Positions 56,314 to 64,000 of a stretch of 64,000 bases of DNA are shown piece by piece. Each line of letters opens with the position of its first letter. The stretch's first letter is position 1. Location of the stretch: contig CASIAE010000004.1 in the NCBI GenBank assembly GCA_949372605.1, positions 38,400-102,399 on the forward strand. Direction: 5' to 3'. Under the pieces are notes generated by a model. It was not told where the DNA came from and ran no database searches. It was given only the letters and a program-made list of their open reading frames with translations. This DNA comes from an uncultured Flavobacteriaceae bacterium (lineage in GTDB: Bacteria > Bacteroidota > Bacteroidia > Flavobacteriales > Flavobacteriaceae). The position numbers and the translations under genes are program-made.

Positions 56314-56763
56314 TCAATCAATAATTGCTAAACCTTCCGCAACTATAGATTTGGTGATTTTAGGATGTTTTATTTTTGAGATAAAGTCCTCTGACTCTTC
56401 TGCGTCATAGGCATAATGTTTAAGCTGAGAAACTGAAATAGTATCAGTCTTTATTTTACCATTGACTACTATATTCTTTCCGCTTATTCCTTTTTTAGGA
56501 ACAAAAAATGAATAGTCTTTAAAAGTAACAAACATCTCCTCAGAGTTTGTGATTATTTTCACCCAACAACCTTTTTTTGGACAACTTGAAATAATTTTTC
56601 CTTCAGTTAAAAAATTTGATGATTTAGTTTTATCATAATTTTCAGATGATGGTAATTTAAACTCATTTCCATAAAAATTTATCTCATAGCTTTTTAATGA
56701 TTTAACAGTTTGAGAAAAAGAAATCATTGGAATTATAAGTAACAGAAGTAGTAGTTTTTTCAT
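56314..56763 (-). CDS. DUF4920-family secreted protein
   Basis: 149 aa. Signal peptide LLLLLLIIPMISFSQ. The body, YEINFYGNEFKLP, EGKIISSCPKKGCWVKIIT, MFVTFKDYSFFVPK and GKIKTDTISVSQLKHYAYDA, matches DUF4920, a small OB-like beta-barrel family of Bacteroidota with the CPKKGCW motif (two Cys that may bind metal or form a disulfide). The function is unknown; it is periplasmic. It is monocistronic. Confidence 0.82.
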   Translation of the reverse strand: MKKLLLLLLIIPMISFSQTVKSLKSYEINFYGNEFKLPSSENYDKTKSSNFLTEGKIISSCPKKGCWVKIITNSEEMFVTFKDYSFFVPKKGISGKNIVVNGKIKTDTISVSQLKHYAYDAEESEDFISKIKHPKITKSIVAEGLAIID

Positions 56764-56824
56764 AGTGTTAAGGATTAAGTATTTAAATACATAGAAATTT
56801 AATTAAAATTAATTGAATCTCATA

Positions 56825-57172
56825 TTATGGCTTTTTAATAAAGGATTCTATTACTGAATTAATCTCTATTTCTTCTTTAATGGAATCATCAAAAAGATGT
56901 TCATACAGTAACTTATTATTTACTTTATCCTCAAGTCTAAGATTTTTATTTCTCTCATATACTTCATCCCATTTTGAACGAACGATTGCCCACTTATCAT
57001 TATAATCTTTCCACCATTTTGAAGCAACCTCGCAAAGGCTATCATCTACTTTTACGTAGGTGTTGTATCCCTTTTCTTCAGCAATAACAAAATCTTCTTT
57101 ACCAGTCTCACGTATGATCTTTTTATTGTCCTGATCGTATGATGGTGACCAGTGAATACACTGTGTTTTGAC
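56825..57172 (-). pseudogene. gene fragment without start codon
   Basis: An uninterrupted 115-codon frame, not in the ORF track because it has no start. It reads SPSYDQDNKKIIRETGKEDF, VKVDDSLCEVASKWWKDYND and RSKWDEVYERNKNL, ending IESFIKKP-stop. The composition (charged, Trp-rich) is clearly protein-like. The family is unknown. A TAA just upstream shows the 5-prime part was lost. Confidence 0.5.
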
Positions 57173-57202
57173 TTAATGAAGAGGATATACCGATGATATA
57201 AA

Positions 57203-57232
57203 AAACCCTCATAGAATTAACTAAAAGGGTTT
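57203..57232 (-). terminator. terminator of the 57253-57939 gene
   Basis: AAAAACCCT...AGGGTTTT inverted repeat, with a plus-strand A-run that reads as a U-tract on the minus strand; 20 bp after the stop. Confidence 0.65.
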
Positions 57233-57252
57233 TAATTTATGGTAAAAAATAA

Positions 57253-57939
57253 TTAATGCCTTTTAATAAGGACCCTGGTAAATGTTTTTGAGTACTCTAT
57301 ATTATCAAGTACTTTTGTAAATTCCGCAAAGGCTGCAGCGTCATTTTTACTTTGCGGGCCAAAATTAAATGCTGCGTTTAAATCAGAGTAAGTAGTATAA
57401 ATATATAAACTTTCACCATTCTCTGTTCCATGAACAATTTGTCCCATTGCAACAAATCCGTCAAATTTATATGATTTTATGAGTTTTCCAAAAGCCTGAG
57501 TTAATGAGTTTAATTGAGTGTTTTTTGCTTTAAAAACCCATGCTTGTCCAATAGGATATGAAGTTTCAGAACCATTATTAATTAAATCTCTTCCAGCAGC
57601 AGATCTAGCGCTTTTTATATAATTGTTCATTTTAGAAATGTATAAATCCCAATCATCTCCTTTTAGTGAGTTTCTGAAATCAGCAAGAGATTTAGAAGAT
57701 TCACTAGTAATGCTGATAATATGCGTAGCTTTTTCACTTGCCCCTTTTAAAGGTATAGAAGAAAATGCAACCGTTACATTTGATGGCTTTGAATGATTTG
57801 AATAGAAACCATCAACAAGATCTGCTACAGTTGAAGCATTTTTTGAATCTACTTCTAATAAAACATCATACCAGAATATATTTTGCGAAAACACAAAAGA
57901 AGATACAAGTAAGAATAATAATAAAATTGATTTTTTCAT
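57253..57939 (-). CDS. hypothetical secreted protein (228 aa)
   Basis: Signal peptide LLLFLLVSSFVFSQ. The mature part has a two-fold repeated alpha/beta pattern, FWYDVLLEVDSKNASTVADL with HIISITSESSKSLADFRNSL, then AWVFKAKNTQLNSLTQAFGK with SLYIYTTYSDLNAAFNF, reminiscent of dimeric alpha/beta-barrel (ferredoxin-like) domains in tandem. No family is known to me. It has its own terminator. Confidence 0.6.
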   Translation of the reverse strand: MKKSILLLFLLVSSFVFSQNIFWYDVLLEVDSKNASTVADLVDGFYSNHSKPSNVTVAFSSIPLKGASEKATHIISITSESSKSLADFRNSLKGDDWDLYISKMNNYIKSARSAAGRDLINNGSETSYPIGQAWVFKAKNTQLNSLTQAFGKLIKSYKFDGFVAMGQIVHGTENGESLYIYTTYSDLNAAFNFGPQSKNDAAAFAEFTKVLDNIEYSKTFTRVLIKRH

Positions 57940-58040
57940 TTTTAAATTGATTAGTGATTAATAAACTAAATTATAATTATTGAACCATTTAAAAAATGAC
58001 ATATGTCACGTTTTTGCATAAAAAACCTAGATGGATTAGG

Positions 58041-58139
58041 AGATTAGGTTATATACCCATTTCACCAGCGTATCCCCAAAAGGAAAATAGATTTATTTTG
58101 AAGGTGTGGGGTGTTAAATTGAGAGTTTTAGGGTTTAAT
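58041..58139 (-). repeat. dispersed repeat I, copy G (full length, inverted)
   Basis: ATTAGGTTATATACCCATTT, CACCAGCGTATCCCCAAAAG, GAAAATAGATTTATTTTGAA, then GTGTGGGGTGTTAAATTGAG. It is followed by a diverged repeat II segment (58140-58225). Confidence 0.85.
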
Positions 58140-58260
58140 CCCCAAATAAAAGTAGATAATTAGAACCCAGATGTCTCCAGTGAAATAGGTCGTTTAGAGA
58201 TAGATGACTCATAGAATACTTGGAGTGTGGTTTTTGCCTACTCAAGATGATATGCCTGTA

Positions 58261-60433
58261 TTAAGGACAAGTCCCCCACACCGGTCTGTTAACGTTTATT
58301 AGGGATGAACCTGGTGCAAAAGCAGTTGGTTCAGTTGTAATATTTGTGACACACCAACCTGTTAGGTTTTGATTGAAAGAAGTTGCCTGATTAAACATAT
58401 ACTCCATATCAGTCACTTTTGAGGTATCCCAATTCCCAATGTCTTGATTAAATAACGACGCTTGATTAAAGATATGTTTCATATCAGTAACATTAGAAGT
58501 ATTCCAACTTCCAACATCCTTATTGAAGGAAACCGCATTATCAAACATACTCTTCATATCAGTCACTTTTGAGGTATTCCAATTCCTGATGTCTTGATTA
58601 AAAGAAGTTGCCTGATTAAACATATAACCCATATTAGTCACACTTGAAGTATTCCAATTCCCTATATTTTGATCAAATGCTTTGGCATTAGAAAACATAT
58701 ACTCCATATCAGTAACTGTTGAGTATTCCAATTCCCAATGTCTTGATTAAATAACCGCAATCATATTAGTAACTTGAAGTATCCAACCTATATTGATTGA
58801 ATCTGTTGCTAAACATACCTGCATATTAGACACTGAGTATCCAACTTCCTATGTCTTGATTGAATGCTTTGCTGAAACATATTCCATATTAGTACTGAAG
58901 TATCCAATTCCATATCTTGATTGAATGCTGTTGCACGTTGAAACATATCGTCCATATTAGTCACACTAGAAGTATTCCAACTTCCCTATGTCTTGATTGA
59001 ATGATTCTGCTATAAGCAAACATATTACGTCATATTAGTCACACTTGAAGTATTCCAACTTCCAATGATTTTGATTAAATGCTGTTGCTTGATTGAAACA
59101 TATCGCTCCATATTAGTCACTTCTTGAGGTATCCCAATTCCCTATGTCTTGATTAAATGCAATTGCCTTATAAAACATACGCTGCCATATAAGTCACACT
59201 AGAAGTATTCCAACTTCCTATATCTTGATTGAATGCATTTGCTTGATCAAACATATCATTCATATCAGTCACTCTTGAAGTATTCCAAGAGCCTATATTT
59301 TGATTGAAAGAAGTTGCTGCATTAAACATAGCCCCATATTAGTAACTGCTGCAGTATCCCAATTCCCTATGTCTTGATTAAATGACGTTAGCTGTAAAAA
59401 ACATTAGAACTCCATATCAGTTACTGCTGCGAAGTATCCCAAAGACTAATATCAGCAGTTAAATGAAGTCTTACTTCTAAATAGATCAGCTCATATTAGT
59501 CACATGCGTTGTACATAAATTATAATTAGCTGCTGCAACTTGAGTTTTTATAGATGTATCATCCACCACCGTATAGGTTACTCCATTAATCACTTCTGTG
59601 TCTCCTACTGTTGCAGTAGGACATTTACAGATCTCGTTATCAAAATAAATTGACAACGCTACACCTACAACAACCGTTCTAGTTACAGAGGCGCTATTTC
59701 CAACAATATCAGAAACAGAATAGGTTATTGAATATGTTCCAGTCTTAGAATAATCAACCGTTCCTGAGGTTATTATTGAAGAGGTAAGGTCACCGTCTAT
59801 ATTATCTGTTGCGGTTGCTCCAGGGTCTGTAAAGGTAATTCCTGATCCAAGATAGACTGTAGATGATCCTGTTAATGTAATCATAGGAGCTGTGGTGTCT
59901 TTATTTACAACAACCGTTCTAGTTACAGAGGCGCTATTTCCGGTAGCATCTGAAATACTATAGCTTATCGTATAAGAGCCTGTAGATGAAGTGTCAACTG
60001 TTCCTGAGGTTATTATTGAAGACGTAAGATCACCATCTATATTATCCGTGGCAGTTGCTCCAGGGTCTGTAAAAGTGTTTCCTATGGTTAGCTCTATTGT
60101 AGATGATCCTGTTAATGTAATAGCCGGTAATATTACGTCTATCAAACTAAATGAAGCCGTAATGGTTTGGTCTGAACTAACCAGTATCGTTAGAGAACTA
60201 GTAGACGTACCATCAGACCATCCTGAAAAAAAATAATCTGAATCAGGCGTAGCAGTAATAGTTACTGTTTCTCCTAAAGAGTAAAGCCCTCCTGGCGAGC
60301 TTACCGATCCACCTGTTTCAGCAGAAAACTCTAGAGTGTATTTAATAGTATTATCTTCTATTGGATCGTGATTAAAACAACCATTGAATAACAACAATAC
60401 AAAAAGGGCTAACAATCTATTGATTCCAATCAT
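58261..60433 (-). pseudogene. large DUF285 (BspA-like) surface lipoprotein with two DUF5011 domains, repeat region riddled with indels
   Basis: The 5-prime part (ORF 59486-60433) has lipobox LFNGC, a Gly-rich bacterial repeat domain (AETGGSVSSPGGLYSLGE), two near-identical DUF5011 Ig-like domains (TFTDPGATATDNIDGDLTSS, about 90 aa each) and a linker with CKCPTATVGDTEVINGVTYT. Then about 15 tandem 25-residue DUF285 units run to the cap WCVTNITTEPTAF and WGTCP-stop. The last five units (ORF 58261-58731) keep an exact 75-nt period. Between 58743 and 59374 the unit spacing is irregular (about 50 to 78 nt) and every frame is broken. It is probably one intact gene of about 2.2 kb with a badly resolved repeat. 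A cell-surface adhesin role is inferred. Confidence 0.75.
58735..59480 (-). repeat. 75-nt tandem repeat block with irregular spacing
   Basis: The anchor TTGATT recurs at about 58743, 58793, 58856, 58917, 58993, 59071, 59149, 59225, 59300 and 59374. The expected period is 75 nt. Three of the gaps are 12-25 nt short and four are 1-3 nt long. The block encodes DUF285 units. Confidence 0.8.
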
Positions 60434-61122
60434 TGGTAAATAATGCTAATTCCTGTTAACACTCCTGCGTGTTTAATTGTGTATCCAAGTTCAGGGACAA
60501 GACCAAATTTGCCATATACTTTTATAGGGTAGGTAATCGATAGTGAATAATCTATCTCACTAAACTCATCTAATTGCTTTAAAGTATTTATAACATTCAA
60601 AGGATCTGAAAAGTCATAACCTTCAGCAAGTTGAGATACTGTAAAGTTTTTGTTTGTAAGTGATTCTTTTGGTCCGCTTCTAAAGCCCACTCCTAACTTT
60701 ACATTTAGGTTGCTTATAATGTTATATCCCAGGGTGAGCCAATAAGATCTTGTTAGAGAGGAATAACTTCCATTAAACCCCCTAGGCTTCCAAACAGCTC
60801 CATTATTATCAAACTTTTCTAAATACAGGAATTCATCTGATAATTGGAAACCCACGATGAATTTTTTATAATAAAAATCAATTGTAAAATGATAAGCGCC
60901 ATCATTAAATAATCCATCAACTTTAGGACCATAATATGGGTTAGGATATTTAGATTGTCCCTGAAATAGAATGCCTAAAGAGATTCCTTTAAAATCACCA
61001 GATGAGTCTGCTCTTTCAAGTAGTTTTGCTGGAGTAACGCTTTGAAAACCATTATTTTTTTTGGTTTGAGAAAATAAAAACAAAGGGAGTATCAGCATTA
61101 AAGTCAAACTCTTATTAAGCAT
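60430..61122 (-). CDS. hypothetical outer-membrane beta-barrel-like protein
   Basis: 230 aa. Signal peptide LTLMLILPLFLFSQ. The mature part has alternating aromatic strands (AYHFTIDFYYKKFIVGFQL, SYWLTLGYNIISNLNVKLGVGF, DYSLSITYPIKVYGKFGLVP) and ends with aromatic-flanked GISIIYQ, like a small outer-membrane barrel. Its stop overlaps the ATG of the DUF285 lipoprotein by 4 bp, so the two are coupled. It may be a partner for export or anchoring of that protein. Confidence 0.6.
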   Translation of the reverse strand: MLNKSLTLMLILPLFLFSQTKKNNGFQSVTPAKLLERADSSGDFKGISLGILFQGQSKYPNPYYGPKVDGLFNDGAYHFTIDFYYKKFIVGFQLSDEFLYLEKFDNNGAVWKPRGFNGSYSSLTRSYWLTLGYNIISNLNVKLGVGFRSGPKESLTNKNFTVSQLAEGYDFSDPLNVINTLKQLDEFSEIDYSLSITYPIKVYGKFGLVPELGYTIKHAGVLTGISIIYQ

Positions 61123-61170
61123 AATAAGATGTGGTTTTCATAGAATCTATTTACATCACAATATACCAAT

Positions 61171-61234
61171 ACTATCTTAATTTAAATCACACAACAGATT
61201 TAGCAGAACCTGCACTTTTAATTTTAATACTCAT
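61171..61234 (-). repeat. dispersed repeat IV, copy 2
   Basis: ACTATCTTAATTTAAATCAC, ACAACAGATTTAGCAGAACC, then GCACTTTTAATTTTAATACT and CAT. It matches 55581-55644 at both ends; the middle differs. Confidence 0.7.
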
Positions 61235-61297
61235 TCTCTTGAAGATTTCGTTAAATCATTAAATTAGTAGTTTAAACACCAAAAATAAATAAGCAAA

Positions 61298-62275
61298 ATG
61301 AAAAAACTTCTATTAATATTTTTGTATACAGCCTTAATAAGCGTATTATCAACTTGTACTTGTCTTGCTGGAGATAAAAAAATAAAAACACTTATTATCG
61401 ACGGGCAAAACAATCACGGTCAATGGCCCAAAATCACATATATGATGAAGGGTTACTTGGAAGAAACTGGTTTATTCACTGTAGATGTAGTTAGATCAGA
61501 TTTTACATGGAAAGGTGGTGACTTGATTGCGAAATATCCCATTGAAGGTTTAGAAGAAAAAATAGCTGTTGAAAAACCTGAAACTGATCCAAATTTCTCT
61601 CCTGATTTCTCAAAATATGATTTAGTTATATCAAATTTTGGATGGCGAGCAGCTCCATGGCCAGAGAGGACTCAAAAGGAATTCGAATCGTTTATTAGTA
61701 ATGGTGGAGGTCTTGTCGTTATCCATGCCGCTGATAATTCATATCCAGAATGGCCGGCTTTTAATAAGATGATAGGGCTTGGTGGCTGGGGAGGTCGAAA
61801 TGAAAAAGATGGCCCATATGTATATTATAATGATGCTGGTGAATTAATCAGAAATGTAGAAGCTGGTAAATGCGGGGGACATGGCCCACGAAGTGAATTT
61901 CAGATTCAAATAAGAAAAAATGACCATCCGATCACAAAAGATTTACCCGAAAAATGGATGCACAGCAAAGATGAATTATACAATTCTTTAAGGGGTCCTG
62001 CTGAAAACATGACAATACTAGCAACCGCATATTCTGATAAAGAAGAAAAAGGAACTGGTCGTCATGAACCAATATTGATGACTATTGAATATGGGAAAGG
62101 AAGAGTTTTTCATTCAACCCTAGGGCATGTAGATTATTCTGTAGCTTGTGTTGGATTTATCACTACGCTGCAACGAGGCGCTCAGTGGGCAGCTACCGGA
62201 AAAGTCAGCATAGAGATTCCTAAAGATTTTCCTACTGCAGTTCAATCAAGTAGTAGAGATTATCCTAAAGAATAG
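61298..62275 (+). CDS. ThuA-domain secreted protein
   Basis: 325 aa. Signal peptide ends near TCTCLAG. The ThuA (type 1 glutamine amidotransferase-like) fold: KTLIIDGQNNHGQWPKITYM, YDLVISNFGWRAAPWPERTQ, SNGGGLVVIHAADNSYPEWP, GGHGPRSEFQIQIRKNDHPI and GKGRVFHSTLGHVDYSV. ThuA proteins appear in trehalose and glycan utilisation clusters; the biochemical role is unsolved. The neighbouring sulfatase on the same strand supports a glycan role. Confidence 0.9.
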   Translation: MKKLLLIFLYTALISVLSTCTCLAGDKKIKTLIIDGQNNHGQWPKITYMMKGYLEETGLFTVDVVRSDFTWKGGDLIAKYPIEGLEEKIAVEKPETDPNFSPDFSKYDLVISNFGWRAAPWPERTQKEFESFISNGGGLVVIHAADNSYPEWPAFNKMIGLGGWGGRNEKDGPYVYYNDAGELIRNVEAGKCGGHGPRSEFQIQIRKNDHPITKDLPEKWMHSKDELYNSLRGPAENMTILATAYSDKEEKGTGRHEPILMTIEYGKGRVFHSTLGHVDYSVACVGFITTLQRGAQWAATGKVSIEIPKDFPTAVQSSSRDYPKE

Positions 62276-62749
62276 AAAGTGAATAATGACAACACCAAAT
62301 TTTCGTAACTTTAGATATGAGTCTAGTGTTTATGATGATAGACAAATACAGAGAGATTTTGATTATAGTGTAGTTGATAGAGTTGGTAAGTTTATATTAT
62401 TGATGGAATTCAGTTGAAAGAAGAATTTGCATGTTCAGCAAAAAAATCTTAATTATTTGATTATGATATAAATTTTTTTGATAAAAATGGTTTTTCTAAT
62501 GCATTTTAACCCTTTTTGAATTGGACTAAAAACACTAACGAAAAATGATTATTTTCTCGAATTTAAACCGATTATTTACAATAAAAAATATATTTTTTAA
62601 AGTCCAATGGATTTAAACCTATAAAATCTGAAATCAGAGATACTATTTTAATGAAAATTTAGATGATGTATAATTGATCAATTCCCAATGAAATTGATCA
62701 AATGATAGCTTATTTTAATAAATCCTATTTAGTTTAATATCTTAGAATT
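62276..62749. other. intergenic region before the right-edge sulfatase
   Basis: 474 bp. Holds a possible 43-aa ORF at 62286; the remainder is AT-rich and should contain the sulfatase promoter. Confidence 0.4.
62286..62417 (+). CDS. possible 43-aa ORF or gene stub
   Basis: Reads MTTPNFRNFRYESSVYDDRQ then FDYSVVDRVGKFILLMEFS-stop. Protein-like composition; likely the start of a truncated gene. Family unknown. Confidence 0.3.
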   Translation: MTTPNFRNFRYESSVYDDRQIQRDFDYSVVDRVGKFILLMEFS

Positions 62750-64000
62750 ATGAATAAAATTTTCAATATTTATATTATTCTGATCATTGTGACAGTTTTA
62801 TGGTTTGTTTCATCATGTGAATTGATGCCCCATAAAACAACTTCAATTAAAACGCAGACAAAAAAACCCAACATACTTTTATTAATGTCCGATAATCAGT
62901 CTGCTGAACATTTGGGTTGCTATGGTGATACATCTATAAAAACACCCCATATCGACAAGCTGGCAAAAAATGGGTTAATTTTCAATAACGCCTTTTGTTC
63001 AGCTCCATCATGTTCACCTGCTAGGGCTTCAATGCTAACTGGTCAGGACATTTGGAGCTTGGGAGAGGCAGCCAATCTTTGGAGCAGTTTCCCCAGAGTT
63101 AAGGTTTACTCCAAATTGATGGAGGAATCGGGTTATCATGTTGGGATTGAAGGTAAAGGTTGGGGGCCCGGAGATGAGACTGTAACGGGTTGGGAGCAAA
63201 ATCCTGGGGGAGTGAGGTACTATACTTTTGAGGAATTCTTTAATGAAACAGAAAAAGGTCAACCCTGGATGTATTGGTACAGTAGCAGGGACCCACATCG
63301 ACCTTACAAAAAAGAAGGATGGAAAAGTTCGGGTATCCAGCTCGATTCGATATATGTTCCGCCCTACCTTCCCGACAATGAAGCGGTGAGGAAAGACATT
63401 GCCGATTATTACAATGAAATTCAAAGATTTGATGAAGAAGTAGGTTCTTACATAGCCTTACTTAAAGAAATGGGACAGGTTGAAAACACTATAATTATTG
63501 TTTGTAGTGATAATGGTTGGCAAATGCCAAGAGGTTTGGCCAATTTATACGATTTTGGCACCAAAATTCCATTGATCATTTCTTGGCCAAAATTTTTCCC
63601 GCCAGGACGAAAAGTGGATGACTTTATCAACATTAAGGATTTTGCTCCTACCCTACTGGATCTCGCAAATATTCCCATACCTGAAGAGATGAATGCCCAG
63701 AGTTTCGCCGATATACTCACTTCCAATAAACAGGGTATAATCGATCCGAAAAGAGATCATGTCATCATGGCAAGAGAACGGCATGCCTTTGTTAGAAGAG
63801 GAGGACTAGGTTATCCTGGCCGGGCAATCAGAACAACCGATTACCTCTATATCAAAAATTACGAACCCAATCGGTGGCCTGCCGGAGATCCTCCTTTGTA
63901 TGGAGATGTGGATGCCCATATGTTGCATTACGAGGCTCCAACAAAAATCTATATGTTAGAAAATAAAAACTCAAAGCAAGTTAAACCATTATTTGATTTA
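62750..64000 (+). CDS. S1-family sulfatase, lipoprotein, C-terminus cut by window edge
   Basis: 417 codons open to the right edge, absent from the track because no stop lies in the window. ATG at 62750. Lipobox VSSC (Cys about 24). The core starts KPNILLLMSDNQSAEHLGCYG, then the formylglycine motif SCSPARASMLTG (Cys of C-S-P-A-R), DPHRPY (His metal site), CSDNGWQMPRGLANL (Asp-Asn pair) and RTTDYLYIKNYEPNRWP. The layout is similar to the sulfatase at 8221-9831, so both may act on related sulfated sugars. It follows the ThuA gene on the same strand. Confidence 0.9.
   Translation, partial: MNKIFNIYIILIIVTVLWFVSSCELMPHKTTSIKTQTKKPNILLLMSDNQSAEHLGCYGDTSIKTPHIDKLAKNGLIFNNAFCSAPSCSPARASMLTGQDIWSLGEAANLWSSFPRVKVYSKLMEESGYHVGIEGKGWGPGDETVTGWEQNPGGVRYYTFEEFFNETEKGQPWMYWYSSRDPHRPYKKEGWKSSGIQLDSIYVPPYLPDNEAVRKDIADYYNEIQRFDEEVGSYIALLKEMGQVENTIIIVCSDNGWQMPRGLANLYDFGTKIPLIISWPKFFPPGRKVDDFINIKDFAPTLLDLANIPIPEEMNAQSFADILTSNKQGIIDPKRDHVIMARERHAFVRRGGLGYPGRAIRTTDYLYIKNYEPNRWPAGDPPLYGDVDAHMLHYEAPTKIYMLENKNSKQVKPLFDL

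Noticed and set aside
58261-59480. 75-nt periodic block as a CRISPR array
   Set aside because: The period is coding (25-residue DUF285 units), and repeats and spacers are not distinct.
63035-63726. Two minus-strand ORFs of 129 and 92 aa
   Set aside because: Shadows of the right-edge sulfatase, whose plus-strand frame is open with clear catalytic motifs.

Overview
The window looks like chromosome (or a metagenome-assembled contig) of a marine member of the Bacteroidota, most likely Flavobacteriaceae. The evidence is the low GC content, the absence of Shine-Dalgarno sequences, the many Cys-lipobox lipoproteins, a SusC/SusD pair behind an ECF sigma/FecR pair, several formylglycine-type sulfatases and DUF5916/CBM9, DUF4920 and DUF6090 proteins. 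No rRNA, tRNA, CRISPR array, transposase or integrase was recognised.

Layout. (1) 0-10 kb, minus strand: an algal-polysaccharide block with a GH28-type beta-helix enzyme cut by the left edge, small lipoproteins, a GreA-like protein, a PHP-domain lipoprotein, a large sulfatase-GH78 alpha-L-rhamnosidase fusion, two tiny membrane proteins and a second sulfatase. (2) 10.7-17 kb, plus strand: a PQQ dehydrogenase with a built-in cytochrome c domain, an Asp-box (sialidase-like) propeller, a DapA/NanA-family aldolase and an SSS symporter; then on the minus strand an Nramp-like transporter, a NagB-type deaminase, a VOC protein and a GH43-like propeller. (3) 21.9-30.5 kb, plus strand: ECF sigma, FecR, SusC, SusD and a CE1-like esterase. 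Together (1)-(3) read as an accessory glycan-utilisation region: sulfatases and glycosidases trim a sulfated, rhamnose-containing glycan (ulvan-like is my inference), SusCD imports oligomers, and the dehydrogenase, aldolase, symporter and deaminase handle monomers. (4) 30.5-41 kb: metallohydrolase, unknown secreted protein, esterase, mobilisation/phage-like fragments, Crp/Fnr regulator plus acyl desaturase, methyltransferase, another sulfatase and a thiol peroxidase. (5) 41-46 kb: short unrelated plus-strand genes separated by dispersed repeats. (6) 46.9-64 kb: SelO, DUF5916, CBM9-like, DUF4038/DUF5060 hydrolase, DUF285 (BspA-like) surface proteins, ThuA and a sulfatase cut by the right edge.

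Three window-wide patterns stand out. First, at least ten single-base indels break otherwise well-formed genes. Correcting each one restores an exact multiple of three and family motifs, so consensus error (or very recent decay) is more likely than old pseudogenes. Second, a roughly 105-bp dispersed repeat occurs at seven places, along with three other repeat families, and these sit beside truncated gene pieces. Third, many intergenic gaps hold 3-prime or 5-prime gene stubs, suggesting heavy cassette-like turnover of small genes. All product names come from reading the translations by eye; no database search was possible.
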